From contig NZ_JACCPY010000002.1 of NCBI RefSeq assembly GCF_013426975.1, forward strand, positions 62,001-126,000: DNA of 64,000 nt, given 5' to 3'. Position numbers and translations under genes: made by a program. Source of the DNA: Sphaerotilus sulfidivorans (GTDB lineage: Bacteria > Pseudomonadota > Gammaproteobacteria > Burkholderiales > Burkholderiaceae_C). This document shows, in pieces, positions 19,282 through 28,086 of this stretch (the stretch's first letter is position 1; every line of letters starts with the position of its first letter). The notes beneath the pieces were generated by a model. It saw only the letters and a list, made by a program, of their open reading frames with translations, was not told where the DNA came from and did not search any database.

Positions 19282-19587
19282 CTTTTCTCTCCTGGCGCTG
19301 CGGCCATCGGTTCCAGTCCGAGGCCGAGTCTAGGAGTCGAAATCCGCGCCGATCACCTCGCCCGCAGGATCGCGGGGTAAGGCAGATGTTTCCGCAAGTG
19401 ATTGATCTGATGGATGTTTTCAGGGTGCCGTCAGTCCGGCTTCAGCGTGTCTTCAGCTTGGTTTGAATTGGTACCGCTGAGTCTCTCTTTGCCGTGCCGG
19501 AAGTGGCAATCGCGTGCCAGAGATACAAAAAATCACTGTTTCACAAAGATGCACATGTTGCAGGCGCCGGGGGCCGGCCCCTGCACT
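19282..19587. other. Non-coding gap with regulatory repeats
   Basis: This 306-bp gap is less GC-rich than its surroundings. It holds the repeat array described at 19418-19457 and a GGGGCCGGCCCC palindrome (about 19570-19581) just past the hydrolase stop. I see no convincing small gene. Confidence 0.6.
19418..19457 (-). promoter_or_regulatory. Four direct 7-mers at 11-bp spacing, OmpR/PhoB-type binding array
   Basis: On the plus strand TTTCAGG, CGTCAGT, CTTCAGC and CTTCAGC begin at 19418, 19429, 19440 and 19451, exactly one helical turn apart; TCAG is invariant. Read toward the acyltransferase gene the units are GCTGAAG, GCTGAAG, ACTGACG and CCTGAAA. This geometry (7-mer plus 4-bp spacer) is that of OmpR/PhoB-family response regulators. 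Which regulator binds is unknown. Confidence 0.55.
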
Positions 19588-20562
19588 TCAGGGGGTGCGC
19601 CCGATGCGAGAAAGCCACACCGCCATGCCCTGGGCATTGAGCTCGATGTCGAGCGCGAGCAGCTCGTGGGCGCGCGCGGGGCTCACCGGACAGCCGGCGG
19701 CCAGCGCGGACGCGACCAGCGTCGCGGCGACCTGCTCCTTCAGCGCGGCCAGCCGGGCGGGCGCGTCGTCGGGCAGGTGCGCCAGCAGGGCCAGGCCGTC
19801 GGCCTCGAAGCGATCCAGCGTGGCGAGGAACTGCGCCGCCAGCCGCTCGACGCCGTCGACCCGGCCGAAGTGGGTCGGGTACAGGCACTGCGGCTGCATC
19901 GCCATCATTCGCTGCACCGAGCTGCGCAGCGCCTCGGGCTCGAACTGCACCGGCGTCGTGCTCGGAAAGATCCAGGCGCCGTCCGCGCCATCGAACTCGC
20001 GGTAGCTGATGCCGAAGGTGTCGCCGGTGAACCAGCCGCGGCTGCGTTCGTCCCAGATGCAGTGGTGGTGGCGCGCATGCCCGGGCGTGTCGATCAGCAG
20101 CAGCTCGCGCGAGCCGAGCGGGATGCGCTGGCCGTCATGGCTCTCGACGACGCGTGCAGCCTCGATCGGCTCGATCGTGCCGTAGGTCTGGCGCACCACC
20201 TCGACGCCGTAGACGGCGCGTGCGCCCTCGACCAGCGCGGTCGGGTCGATCAGGTGGCGGGCGCCGCGCGGATGGATCAGCGCACGGGCGCCGGGCAGAT
20301 GGCGCATCAGCAGGCCGGCGCCGCCGGCATGGTCCAGATGCACATGGGTCGGGATGACCCAGTCGACCGCCTCGCGCGGCAGGCCGATGGCGTCGAGCGC
20401 CTCGAGCAGCCGCGGCACCGCGGCGTTGTGGCCGGTGTCGATGAAGGCGGCGCGGCCGGTGTCGACGATCAGGTAGGCGGCATCGAAGTTCTCGCGCTCG
20501 AAGCCGGTGTCGATCGCGAAGATGCCGTGGCCGAGGTCGGTGGTGTGCGTGGGCAGGTTCAT
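19588..20562 (-). CDS. Metallo-beta-lactamase-fold hydrolase (glyoxalase II-like)
   Basis: The 324-residue protein starting at MNLPTHT has the classic di-zinc motif THVHLDHAGG (about 82-91), preceded by FIDTGHN, and followed by TPGHARHHH and WFTGDTFG with the bridging Asp. A short C-terminal helical region (about 230-324) follows the core. It is soluble, with no signal peptide, and is probably a cytoplasmic thioester or lactone hydrolase of unknown substrate. The longer start (13 codons upstream) has no family-like sequence. A GGAGG-like run upstream supports the chosen ATG. Confidence 0.85.
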   Translation of the reverse strand: MNLPTHTTDLGHGIFAIDTGFERENFDAAYLIVDTGRAAFIDTGHNAAVPRLLEALDAIGLPREAVDWVIPTHVHLDHAGGAGLLMRHLPGARALIHPRGARHLIDPTALVEGARAVYGVEVVRQTYGTIEPIEAARVVESHDGQRIPLGSRELLLIDTPGHARHHHCIWDERSRGWFTGDTFGISYREFDGADGAWIFPSTTPVQFEPEALRSSVQRMMAMQPQCLYPTHFGRVDGVERLAAQFLATLDRFEADGLALLAHLPDDAPARLAALKEQVAATLVASALAAGCPVSPARAHELLALDIELNAQGMAVWLSRIGRTP

Positions 20563-20642
20563 GGGTGGACGGCGGAGGTGACTGTTGAAACAGCATGCCA
20601 CGCACGCGCCGGCGCGGCTGTCACCCTCGCTAAGCTGCCGGC

Positions 20643-21131
20643 ATGACGCTGTTTTCCGGTCCTGTCCTGTCGATCCTGATGCTGGTGGCCGGTGCCGCCG
20701 TGGCCGTGCCGCCGGGCGACGTGCCGCATGCCGCCGAGGTCGGCGCGGATGCTGGCGTGAAGGACTGGCAGGGCACGCCCTACCAGAGCGGCGGCGACGG
20801 CGCCGAGTCGCGCATGGTGCTCGATCGCCGGCTGCGCCAGTTCAATCTGCGCATCCTGCTCTCGGAGGGGCGGCGCTCTTCCTATGTGGCGGGAGCCGAG
20901 CTGTCCATCGTCGATGCGCGTGGGCAGGAGCGGCTGCGCCTGGCGGATGCCGGCCCCTATGTCGATGTGCGCCTGCCGGCCGGGCGCTACACCGTGCAGG
21001 CCCGCAGCGGTGGCCACAGCCGCCAGGCGGTGGTGCAGATCGGCACCGCTGCGCTGGCACGGCTGCATCTGCACTGGCCGGGATCTCAGGACGAGGCGGC
21101 GCCGGCGGCCGGCCCGGGCGTGCTGCCCTGA
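20643..21131 (+). CDS. Small periplasmic protein with carboxypeptidase-regulatory-like beta domain
   Basis: The 162 residues begin with a signal peptide (hydrophobic 5-21, cleavage near AVA-VPP). The rest has a single beta-sandwich-like domain with GAELSIVDARGQERLRLADAGPYVDVRLPAGRYTVQAR, the pattern of transthyretin/CarboxypepD_reg-like domains. Its 3' end overlaps the TonB-like gene on the other strand by 46 bp, so one of the two C-termini may be read through in nature. The function is unknown. Confidence 0.72.
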   Translation: MTLFSGPVLSILMLVAGAAVAVPPGDVPHAAEVGADAGVKDWQGTPYQSGGDGAESRMVLDRRLRQFNLRILLSEGRRSSYVAGAELSIVDARGQERLRLADAGPYVDVRLPAGRYTVQARSGGHSRQAVVQIGTAALARLHLHWPGSQDEAAPAAGPGVLP

Positions 21132-21709
21132 TCCTCGCCGGCTGCGGGCACCGGCTCGAGCTGCAGCTCGATCTCCAGCCGTGCCGCCACATCGCGGCCG
21201 TCCCGCCGGGCCGGCAGGAAGCGGGTGGCCTCGAACATGCGCTGCAGCGCCGGCAGCGCGACCGTGTCGATCGGCTCGATCTGCAGCACCTCCAGGCCGA
21301 CCAGCCGGCCCGAGGCATCGATGTCCAGCGCCAGGCGCAAGGGCAGTCCGCTGAGCGGCTGAGCGGCCAGCGCCTCGAGCAGCGTGGTGTCGGGCGCCGA
21401 GACCGGCCGCGGCGGCAGATCGAGCCCGGCGACGGCGGCTTCCGGCGCGGCGTGGCGTGGTGGCGGTGCTTCTGGCCGCGTGCTCGGCGGCGTGGCCGCC
21501 GCGGGCGTCTCCGCTGGCCGATCCGCTGGCCTCTCGGATGGCTGTGGGGGCGTCGCTGCCAGCCGGATCTGCAGCGGCCGGGACGCGGTGTCCGGCCCTG
21601 CCGGCAGCGGCTGCTCTGGCGGCGACGGCATCGGATGAGGGACCAGCTGCAGCACCAGCAGGTGCAGCAGCAGCACCGGCGCGCCCAGCAGCAGGCCGGA
21701 CGGCCTCAT
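21086..21709 (-). CDS. TonB-like periplasm-spanning protein at the end of the pilin operon
   Basis: The 207-residue protein has an N-terminal membrane segment (about 5-24), a long Pro/Ala/Arg-rich spacer (about 27-100) and a C-terminal TonB-type domain (LRLALDIDASGRLVGLEVLQ...ALQRMFEATRFLPARRDGRDVAARLEIELQLEP). Its ATG overlaps the pilY1 stop in ATGA (21706-21709), so it is translated with the pilus gene. A TonB-like protein in this position is unusual. It might transmit force or energy to an outer-membrane partner, or act as a periplasmic scaffold; that is inference. Confidence 0.75.
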   Translation of the reverse strand: MRPSGLLLGAPVLLLHLLVLQLVPHPMPSPPEQPLPAGPDTASRPLQIRLAATPPQPSERPADRPAETPAAATPPSTRPEAPPPRHAAPEAAVAGLDLPPRPVSAPDTTLLEALAAQPLSGLPLRLALDIDASGRLVGLEVLQIEPIDTVALPALQRMFEATRFLPARRDGRDVAARLEIELQLEPVPAAGEDQGSTPGPAAGAASS

Positions 21710-24700
21710 TGCTGCATCGGCACTTCGCGCCAGTTCAGCCGGCGCAGCGTGCCGCCGCGGCCGAAGGTGCCGGGCTGGTTGCTCACGCCGCCGCCGCTGC
21801 GTCCGGCCACCAGCCGCACCTTGCCGCCGATGTTCTTGAAGCTGATGTCCGAGGCCAGTCCGTCGCTGGAGGCGCTCAGCGCGACCGCGTTGCCGCTGCT
21901 GTCGGTCAGCATGCTCCTGCCGTCGGCGAAGCTGACCGCCAGCACCCGGCTGGTGCCGGAAGGCGTGCAGGCATCGCCGCCGGGCAGGTTCAGCGCCACG
22001 CCGACCAGGCCCTGGGTGACGGTCGGCGCGAGGGTCACGCGCTCGGCGATGCCGGTCGGGCCGCTGCCCAGGTCGCGGTACCAGCCCATCGGCGCGGTCG
22101 GCGCACTGCCGATGCCGACGAGCAGGTCGGTGTTGGCCGCCAGCTTGGCGCGGGTCACGGGGAAGCTCACGCCGGCCGGCAGGGTCGAGTCGGTGTACAT
22201 CGCGCTGGCGGTGCCGTCGATGATCGCGTAGAAGGTCTGGGTCTGGGTGCTGGCGATGTCGCTGTCGGCCAGCAGCCGGCCGGTGCCGACCAGCAGGTAG
22301 CGCTTGCCGGAATTCGGCTCGACCATCACCCGCACCGGCGTGGTCACCGGCTGGCCGATGCCCGAGGCATCGGTCAGCCGCGCGAACTTCAGCGCCGCGG
22401 GATAGCTGCCATTGGCACGGCTGACATCGATGCGCCAGAGATTGCCCTGCAGGTCGCCGGCGTAGAGCGCGGTGGCGGTGTAGTCGGTCAGGTCCGGGAT
22501 GAAGGCGGTGACATGCGCGACGTCGTAGGGCGCGGCCAGCGTGCTGCCCGAGAGCGTGATCTTCTCGTAGAGCGCACCGGTCTTCGGGTTGAGCAGGTGG
22601 ATCGAGGCGCTGCCGTCGGGCGTGTTGTAGCCGGAGGCGATGACCACGGTCCAGCCGTACTTGGCGGTCTTGAGCACCCGCGCGTCGCCGTGACCGTAGC
22701 CCAGCGAGGCGTCGGTGTATTCCCATAGCACCTTGGAGGCGACCACCTCCTCGCTGGTCCAGCTGTCGGGCTGGGTCACGTCGATCGCGTAGTAGCCGCG
22801 GCCGCCGCTGCCCAGGCCGCCGATCAGGATCGTTCGCCAGTCCGAGGTGGTCGCCGCCGGCGAGGCGCCGCCGACGCGGGCGAAGTCGACATCGAAGGCC
22901 AGCGGCGTGGCGTCGACATACGGGCGGTGCTCGTAGGACGGATTGCCCAGCGCGGCCAGGCCGCGGGTCGCGGCGGTGCTGCTGTCGCCGTAGACGAAGC
23001 TGGGCACATAGGCGAACAGCTCGGTGCCGGCGGTGGTACCGCTCAGGCTGCCGTCGAAGGCATGCATCATGCCGTCGTTGGCGCCGACATAGACGACGGT
23101 GCGCCTTCCCGAGAGGCTGCGCCGGAAGGTGTTGTAGCCCGGATTGGTGGCGTCGAAGTAGGGCGCCGAGGGCGCGCCGACCGCGTTGACCTTCGAGTTG
23201 ACGATGTCGCCCAGCACCGCGCCGCGGCTGCGGTACACGCCGCCGGCGGACTGCTCGCGGGTGCGGTCGCCGCGCAGATAGTCCAGGAAGTTCGCCGCCG
23301 ACTGCGCGGTGGCCTCCACCCCCGGCACCGCGGAGAACGAGGCGTAGTAGGTGCGCGGCGACAGGGCCGCCGCGCCCAGGCTGGCGCTGCGAAAGGGCAG
23401 GGCTGTGCCGGTGACGGTGCAGCAGGTCACGATCCTGCGGTTCGTCGGCAGGGTCGAGGCCAGCCGCGTGCGTGCGTTCCAGACCTCGCTTGACGAGGGC
23501 GTGCCATCGCTGGCGTAGCTGACCGACAGCCCCAGCAGCGTGCCGGTCCAGGTGCTCGGATCGTAGCTGGCCGCGTAGCTGGCGTTGCCGCTGGTCGCCT
23601 CGTTCAGCGAGGTCGACGCGAAGGCGGTCGAGGTGGCGGCCGAGGCCTGCTGGGCGATCTTCGCGAAGGCCTTGGTCAAGCCGGAGACCATCTGCGCGGC
23701 CAGGCCGCCGGTGTAGTAGTTGTCCGGGCGCAGGTCCGAGCCGACGGTGTCGGTGTTGGTGTGCCAGGCGCTCTGCGGGAGCGTCGAGCTCGAGTTGGTG
23801 CTGGCGTAGGGCTGGAAGCCGCCGGGCACCTCGAAGCCGCCGTACTTGGCGGCCAGCCAGAACTGGTTCCTGGGCAGGTAGTACTGGTTCTCCAGCACGT
23901 CCACCCAGAAGGTGTTGACCGTCTGCGCGCCGCTCAGGTCGCTGCGCAGGTCATTGGTGTGCGCGTGGTAGGCCAGGCCGGCGATGAAGTAGCTGTTGTT
24001 GCGTCCGGACGAGTAGCTGCCCAGGTTGGCGATGCCCTCGAGCTGGCCGACCATGTCGGTGGCCTTCTTGACGTCGATGCCGGTGTCGGCGGCGACCTCG
24101 GCAGGCAGGGCCGGCTCGGCGCTGGTGCGGATGGTGCTGCCCTGCAGGTTGGCATCGTTCCAGGTGTTGACGTCGCCGATGCCGATGATGAAGTTCTTCT
24201 GGCAGCTGTAGACGATCGGATCGTCCCAGCGGGTGATGACCGGGAAGCCGTCGATCACGTTGTTCAGCGCCGCGGTCGAGCCGATGCCGCTCAGGCTGCT
24301 GTAGGACGCCACCGGGCCGAGCTTGCGGTAGTAGCGCAGCCCGGCGTAGTACAGCTCGCCGAGCGGGTCGTAGCTCTTGTAGACGCCGGTGGCCGAGCCG
24401 AAGCGGTTGAGGTAGTTCATCACGCCGCTGTGCTGCAGCGTCGGCGTCAGTCCGGTCTGTGCCTGCGCGAAGGCGATGGTGTCGCTGGTGTCGGCGGTGT
24501 CGGGATTGGCCAGCATGATGCCGGTGCTGCCGTCCCACTCGGCCACGCTGTTGCCGATCGCGCTGGAGCCGGGCACCGGCTGGGTCGGGCCGATGTACTT
24601 CATGCGTGCGCGCATCACGCCGCCGTCGCGGTAGTAGCCGTCGTTCAGGTAGCCGAAGGCCGAGTAGCGCAGCTTCGAGGCGTACTTCTGCATCAGGCCT

Positions 24701-25785
24701 TCGGGCTTGTAGATGGGGCTGGCGGTGGTGCCGTACTTCGTGCAGTTGCTCTCCAGCCCGATCAGCGGATCGCAGACCTTGGGCTGGATGTAGATCCGGT
24801 AGGGCGTGCGGCTGGCGATCGTGCCGCCCAGGCCGGACTGGTTGCTGTAGTCGACGGTCGCGGCCAGCGGGGCGCTGCAGCTGTTGTAGACCGATCCGCC
24901 GGTCGAATGGGTCAGCGCCGCGCCCGAGCAGGTGGTGACGCTGCTCTGGGTGTTGGTGCAGACATGGGTGTAGCTGGCGCCGCCATCGCTGGTGCTGCGG
25001 GTGCAGCTCAGCGTGGTCTGCGGCGTGGTCGTGCTGACCGAGCAGGCGTTGCCCGTCGCCGCGATCCGGCAGTAGGGCGAGGAGGCGCCGGTGCCGCACC
25101 AGACATCGGTGGTGCGGTCGGCATTCAGGCCGAAGGTGCAGTCCAGCGGCGCATCGGTGCTGACCGTCATCGCCACGCCGTGGCCGTTGATCGCGGTGAC
25201 GACCGCGGCCGAGGTGAAGGGCGTGGCGCCGCTGACGGTGGCCGCAGTGGGCGTGACCTTGTCGGGGAAGTAGCCCCAGCCGGGATGGCGGGTCTTCTGC
25301 AGGATGGTCTGCGTGGTGGTGTCGACCTTGCGCGTGCCGCCGGTCATGGCCCAGCGGAAGGCGTCGAGCGTCTGGGTCGAGGCCCAGTTCAGCCAGTTGC
25401 CGCTCCACAGCGGCAGCAGCGCGGTCGAGACGCAGGTGCGGGTGGTCGTCAGGCTGTAGGGGGCGAAGTGGCTGTCGGCCGGCGTCGTCGCGTTGTGCAT
25501 GTAGCGGTAGCACTTGCCCGGATCGAAGTAGCCGATGTAGCTGGTGGCGCTGCTGTAGGCGCTGGTGTTGAGGTAGGCCGGCGTGCTGGCGGTCGGCCAC
25601 TCGACCGACAGCGCCAGCAGCAGGTTGCCCGGCACGCTGGTCGAGGAGAACAGCGGCGCGTCGGCCAGATCGATGGCCCGCGCCGGGGCAGGGGCCAGCG
25701 CGAGCAGGGCCAGCATCTGCAGCGGCGCGAGCAGGGCCGGCGCGATGCGGCGCCACCAGCGCGGGGATCGTTCGGCGGACATCAT
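21706..25785 (-). CDS. pilY1: PilY1/PilC-type pilus tip protein (no VWA metal site)
   Basis: The 1359-residue protein has a signal peptide cleaved near ARA37 and a C-terminal PilY1 beta-propeller (about 870-1280; VYVGANDGMMHAFDGS, YAGDLQGNLWRIDV). PilY1 proteins cap type IV pili with the minor pilins and control extension and adhesion. The N-terminal region reads NLLLALSVEWPT, with no DxSxS, so the von Willebrand metal site found in many PilY1 is absent. The calcium loop before YAGD is also degenerate (IPDLTDYTATA). Many cysteines lie at about 215-345. It is coupled to pilX upstream and to the TonB-like gene downstream. Confidence 0.9.
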   Translation of the reverse strand: MMSAERSPRWWRRIAPALLAPLQMLALLALAPAPARAIDLADAPLFSSTSVPGNLLLALSVEWPTASTPAYLNTSAYSSATSYIGYFDPGKCYRYMHNATTPADSHFAPYSLTTTRTCVSTALLPLWSGNWLNWASTQTLDAFRWAMTGGTRKVDTTTQTILQKTRHPGWGYFPDKVTPTAATVSGATPFTSAAVVTAINGHGVAMTVSTDAPLDCTFGLNADRTTDVWCGTGASSPYCRIAATGNACSVSTTTPQTTLSCTRSTSDGGASYTHVCTNTQSSVTTCSGAALTHSTGGSVYNSCSAPLAATVDYSNQSGLGGTIASRTPYRIYIQPKVCDPLIGLESNCTKYGTTASPIYKPEGLMQKYASKLRYSAFGYLNDGYYRDGGVMRARMKYIGPTQPVPGSSAIGNSVAEWDGSTGIMLANPDTADTSDTIAFAQAQTGLTPTLQHSGVMNYLNRFGSATGVYKSYDPLGELYYAGLRYYRKLGPVASYSSLSGIGSTAALNNVIDGFPVITRWDDPIVYSCQKNFIIGIGDVNTWNDANLQGSTIRTSAEPALPAEVAADTGIDVKKATDMVGQLEGIANLGSYSSGRNNSYFIAGLAYHAHTNDLRSDLSGAQTVNTFWVDVLENQYYLPRNQFWLAAKYGGFEVPGGFQPYASTNSSSTLPQSAWHTNTDTVGSDLRPDNYYTGGLAAQMVSGLTKAFAKIAQQASAATSTAFASTSLNEATSGNASYAASYDPSTWTGTLLGLSVSYASDGTPSSSEVWNARTRLASTLPTNRRIVTCCTVTGTALPFRSASLGAAALSPRTYYASFSAVPGVEATAQSAANFLDYLRGDRTREQSAGGVYRSRGAVLGDIVNSKVNAVGAPSAPYFDATNPGYNTFRRSLSGRRTVVYVGANDGMMHAFDGSLSGTTAGTELFAYVPSFVYGDSSTAATRGLAALGNPSYEHRPYVDATPLAFDVDFARVGGASPAATTSDWRTILIGGLGSGGRGYYAIDVTQPDSWTSEEVVASKVLWEYTDASLGYGHGDARVLKTAKYGWTVVIASGYNTPDGSASIHLLNPKTGALYEKITLSGSTLAAPYDVAHVTAFIPDLTDYTATALYAGDLQGNLWRIDVSRANGSYPAALKFARLTDASGIGQPVTTPVRVMVEPNSGKRYLLVGTGRLLADSDIASTQTQTFYAIIDGTASAMYTDSTLPAGVSFPVTRAKLAANTDLLVGIGSAPTAPMGWYRDLGSGPTGIAERVTLAPTVTQGLVGVALNLPGGDACTPSGTSRVLAVSFADGRSMLTDSSGNAVALSASSDGLASDISFKNIGGKVRLVAGRSGGGVSNQPGTFGRGGTLRRLNWREVPMQQ

Positions 25786-25822
25786 GGGGCGGCTCCGGAA
25801 AGGTCGGACAGGCTCGGCGGGG

Positions 25823-26416
25823 TCAGCGCGTCAGGGTGGTCTGGAAGAAGGCCTGGGTGCCGCGCGGGCCGGTGGCGCGCACGCTCACCCGCAGCACCGG
25901 CCGCACCTCGGACTTGACCAGGCGATAGCGGTCGTCGGCGGCGCTGTCGAGCAGGCTGCTGTCGATCGCGCAGGCGGTGGCCAGCACCTCGCCTTCGGCC
26001 AGGCAGAGCCGGTCGATGACCCAGCGCACCGTCACGCCGCTGGCGCTGTCGACCAGATCGGCGCCGGTCATGCCGGCCGCGGCGAAGGCCGCGTCGCTCA
26101 GCAGCAGCGTCGGAATGCCCTGGGCATTGCTGGCCAGGCGGCGGGCGGAGTAGTTGGCCGAGCCCAGCGAGCTCAGCCGCGCCGCCTCGGTCGACAGCGC
26201 GCCACTGGCCAGCAGCAGCCGCGCCTGCGCGAAGCCGCGCTCGGCCTGGTTGATCAGGTCGCGGCGCTGACCGTACTGACCGGCCTGCAGCAGCCCGACA
26301 TCCAGCGCGCGGATCAGCGACAGCGCGCCCGCCAGCATGACTGCCAGCGCGATCAGCGTGAACAGCAGCGCCAGGCCCCGCATGCGGCGGCCGGGAAGAC
26401 GGGGGCGGGCCTTCAT
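25823..26416 (-). CDS. pilX: Minor pilin PilX
   Basis: The 197-residue protein has the short basic leader ending in Gly14 and a hydrophobic N-terminal helix (LALLFTLIALAVMLAGA). The Glu at mature position 5 is missing, as is usual for PilX/GspK-type pilins. The conserved early block NQAERGFAQARLLL is the PilX N-terminal domain pattern. Its ATG overlaps the pilW stop (ATGA, 26413-26416), and pilY1 follows after 37 bp. Confidence 0.87.
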   Translation of the reverse strand: MKARPRLPGRRMRGLALLFTLIALAVMLAGALSLIRALDVGLLQAGQYGQRRDLINQAERGFAQARLLLASGALSTEAARLSSLGSANYSARRLASNAQGIPTLLLSDAAFAAAGMTGADLVDSASGVTVRWVIDRLCLAEGEVLATACAIDSSLLDSAADDRYRLVKSEVRPVLRVSVRATGPRGTQAFFQTTLTR

Positions 26417-27639
26417 TGCAGCATCAGCAGGTTGCGCATCGGCACGGTGATCTCCAGCGTGCGGTAGCGGAAGAGCCGCTCGGCCTTCGTCAGCGAGAGC
26501 GTCTGGCTCAGGCTGCTGCCCAGATCGGCGAACAGGGTCAGCGTGGCGTCGGTGGGCGGCTTGTCCTCGTCGGCATCCGGGTCGGGGCGGGCCGAGCGCA
26601 TCACCAGGCCGACGCGCATCGCCACGATGGTGCGAAGCCGTGCGTTGGCGGCAGCCGAGCCGTCCATCAGCGCGGCGATGGCGTAGTCGCCGCTGGCGGT
26701 GGTCCAGCGGTCGAGCACCCGGTCGCCATCGGTGTCGATGCCGTAGCGGGCATGCAGCGCGAACACGCCGTCGGCCAGGGCCTGCAGCGCCGGCGTGCTG
26801 GTCTGCAGCAGGTCGTAGGTGGCCAGCAGCCCGCCGTCGCCGACGCCGACGAGCTGCATCAGCGGCGGGTTGCCGTTGCCGACATGGCCGATCGCATGCG
26901 CGGTGGCCGAGACCGAGAAGCCGGTCAGCGCCGCGCTGTCGACGGTGGCGGCGTAGTAGGTGCCGGCCAGCGGCACGCTGCCGCGCCCGGCGCTGGCGTC
27001 GAAGCTGGCGGAGACCTCGCTGATCAGGCAGGGCGCGGTGCCGGTGGCCGCAGGCTGGCGGTCGCCGATCAGCAGCAGCTCGCCGCCGCTCAGGCCCACG
27101 GTGCTGTCGAGGTTCAGGGTGGTGGCGCTGGCATCGCCGGCGAAGCCCATCGGCATCTCGGACTGCCCGCTCTGGCCGCTCATCAGGATCAGCACGTCGG
27201 AGGCGCGCCCGCTGAGGTCGGGCGTGGTCTGGCCGGCGGCGATCAGCGCCGGCGCGAGCCGGAACACCCCGCTGCTGCCGGTGCTGACCGCGGCGAAGGG
27301 CGCCGGCAGCGGCGAGCCCGCCGGCCGCGGCAGGATCTGGGTGCCCGATCGCACCGCATGCAGCCGGCAGCCGAACAGGTGCGAGGCCGACTGCGCATAG
27401 CCCGAGCCGGCGCTGCGCAGCATCCGGTCGAGCTGCGACATCGCATGCGCGCCGACCTGCAGGGTGTCGCCGCCGTCGAGCGTGCGCCGGCGGCTGGTCT
27501 CGCCGGCGCCCAGCACGCCCACCACCGCCAGCGTGATGAAGGCGCAGATCAGCAGCGCCACCAGCAGCTCGACCAGCGTCAGGCCGGCCTGATGCCCGCG
27601 CCGAGGCCGCTGTCCCGGACGGGATGTTCCTGCACTCAT
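26413..27639 (-). CDS. pilW: Minor pilin PilW
   Basis: The 408-residue protein has the prepilin cleavage site HQAG19-LTLVELLVALL, with Glu at position +5, then the PilW-type pattern of helix, SQLDRMLRSAGSGYAQ and a long beta-rich domain. It is incorporated at the pilus tip complex with PilV, PilX and PilY1. It overlaps pilV and pilX by 4 bp at each end, so the operon is tightly coupled. Confidence 0.88.
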   Translation of the reverse strand: MSAGTSRPGQRPRRGHQAGLTLVELLVALLICAFITLAVVGVLGAGETSRRRTLDGGDTLQVGAHAMSQLDRMLRSAGSGYAQSASHLFGCRLHAVRSGTQILPRPAGSPLPAPFAAVSTGSSGVFRLAPALIAAGQTTPDLSGRASDVLILMSGQSGQSEMPMGFAGDASATTLNLDSTVGLSGGELLLIGDRQPAATGTAPCLISEVSASFDASAGRGSVPLAGTYYAATVDSAALTGFSVSATAHAIGHVGNGNPPLMQLVGVGDGGLLATYDLLQTSTPALQALADGVFALHARYGIDTDGDRVLDRWTTASGDYAIAALMDGSAAANARLRTIVAMRVGLVMRSARPDPDADEDKPPTDATLTLFADLGSSLSQTLSLTKAERLFRYRTLEITVPMRNLLMLQ

Positions 27640-28064
27640 GGCAGCACCACCCGGGTCTGGTACTGGTGGCTGCCCAGCGCCGCATCGCGCGAGGGCGGAC
27701 GCCAGCGCACGGTGATGGTGACGCCGCCGCCGCTGTCGGGCGTGCCGACCGTGCCGGTCGCGTTGGGCAGGCCGTGGGTGGCGGTGTCCTGCACCTGGGC
27801 CTGCCAGGTGGCGATCACGCTGGCCGGCAGGCTGACGCTGCCGCGCAGCCACATCTCGCTGCCCAAGCGCTCGGCCAGCAGCGCCGCGCGCAGCCGGTCC
27901 TCGGCATCGACCGCATGCTGCAGCGCCCGGCCATGCAGCGCGGCCAGCCCGAGCACGCCGATCGACAGCACCAGCAGCGCCACCAGCACTTCGATCAGCG
28001 AGACGCCCCGGGCCGGGCGGCGGCGTTCCGCGCCGGGGCGAGGGGAATGCATCGCGGAAGACAT
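27636..28064 (-). CDS. pilV: Minor pilin PilV
   Basis: The 142-residue protein starts at MSSAMHSP, where the sequence before the ATG on the minus strand has GGAGCAGG; the open frame extends 33 codons further upstream without a ribosome site. The prepilin site is PARG20-VSLIEVLVALLVLSIGVLG with Glu at +5, matching the PilV signature (the ...GVLGLAALH block). It lies between fimT and pilW. Confidence 0.87.
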   Translation of the reverse strand: MSSAMHSPRPGAERRRPARGVSLIEVLVALLVLSIGVLGLAALHGRALQHAVDAEDRLRAALLAERLGSEMWLRGSVSLPASVIATWQAQVQDTATHGLPNATGTVGTPDSGGGVTITVRWRPPSRDAALGSHQYQTRVVLP

Positions 28065-28086
28065 CGTCCTGCTCCTTCCGGCCGGC

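Noticed and set aside
19505-19518. Sigma-54-like sequence TGGCACGCGATTGCC on the minus strand
   Set aside because: The GG to GC spacing is 9 and not 10 bp, and no activator site or enhancer was seen.
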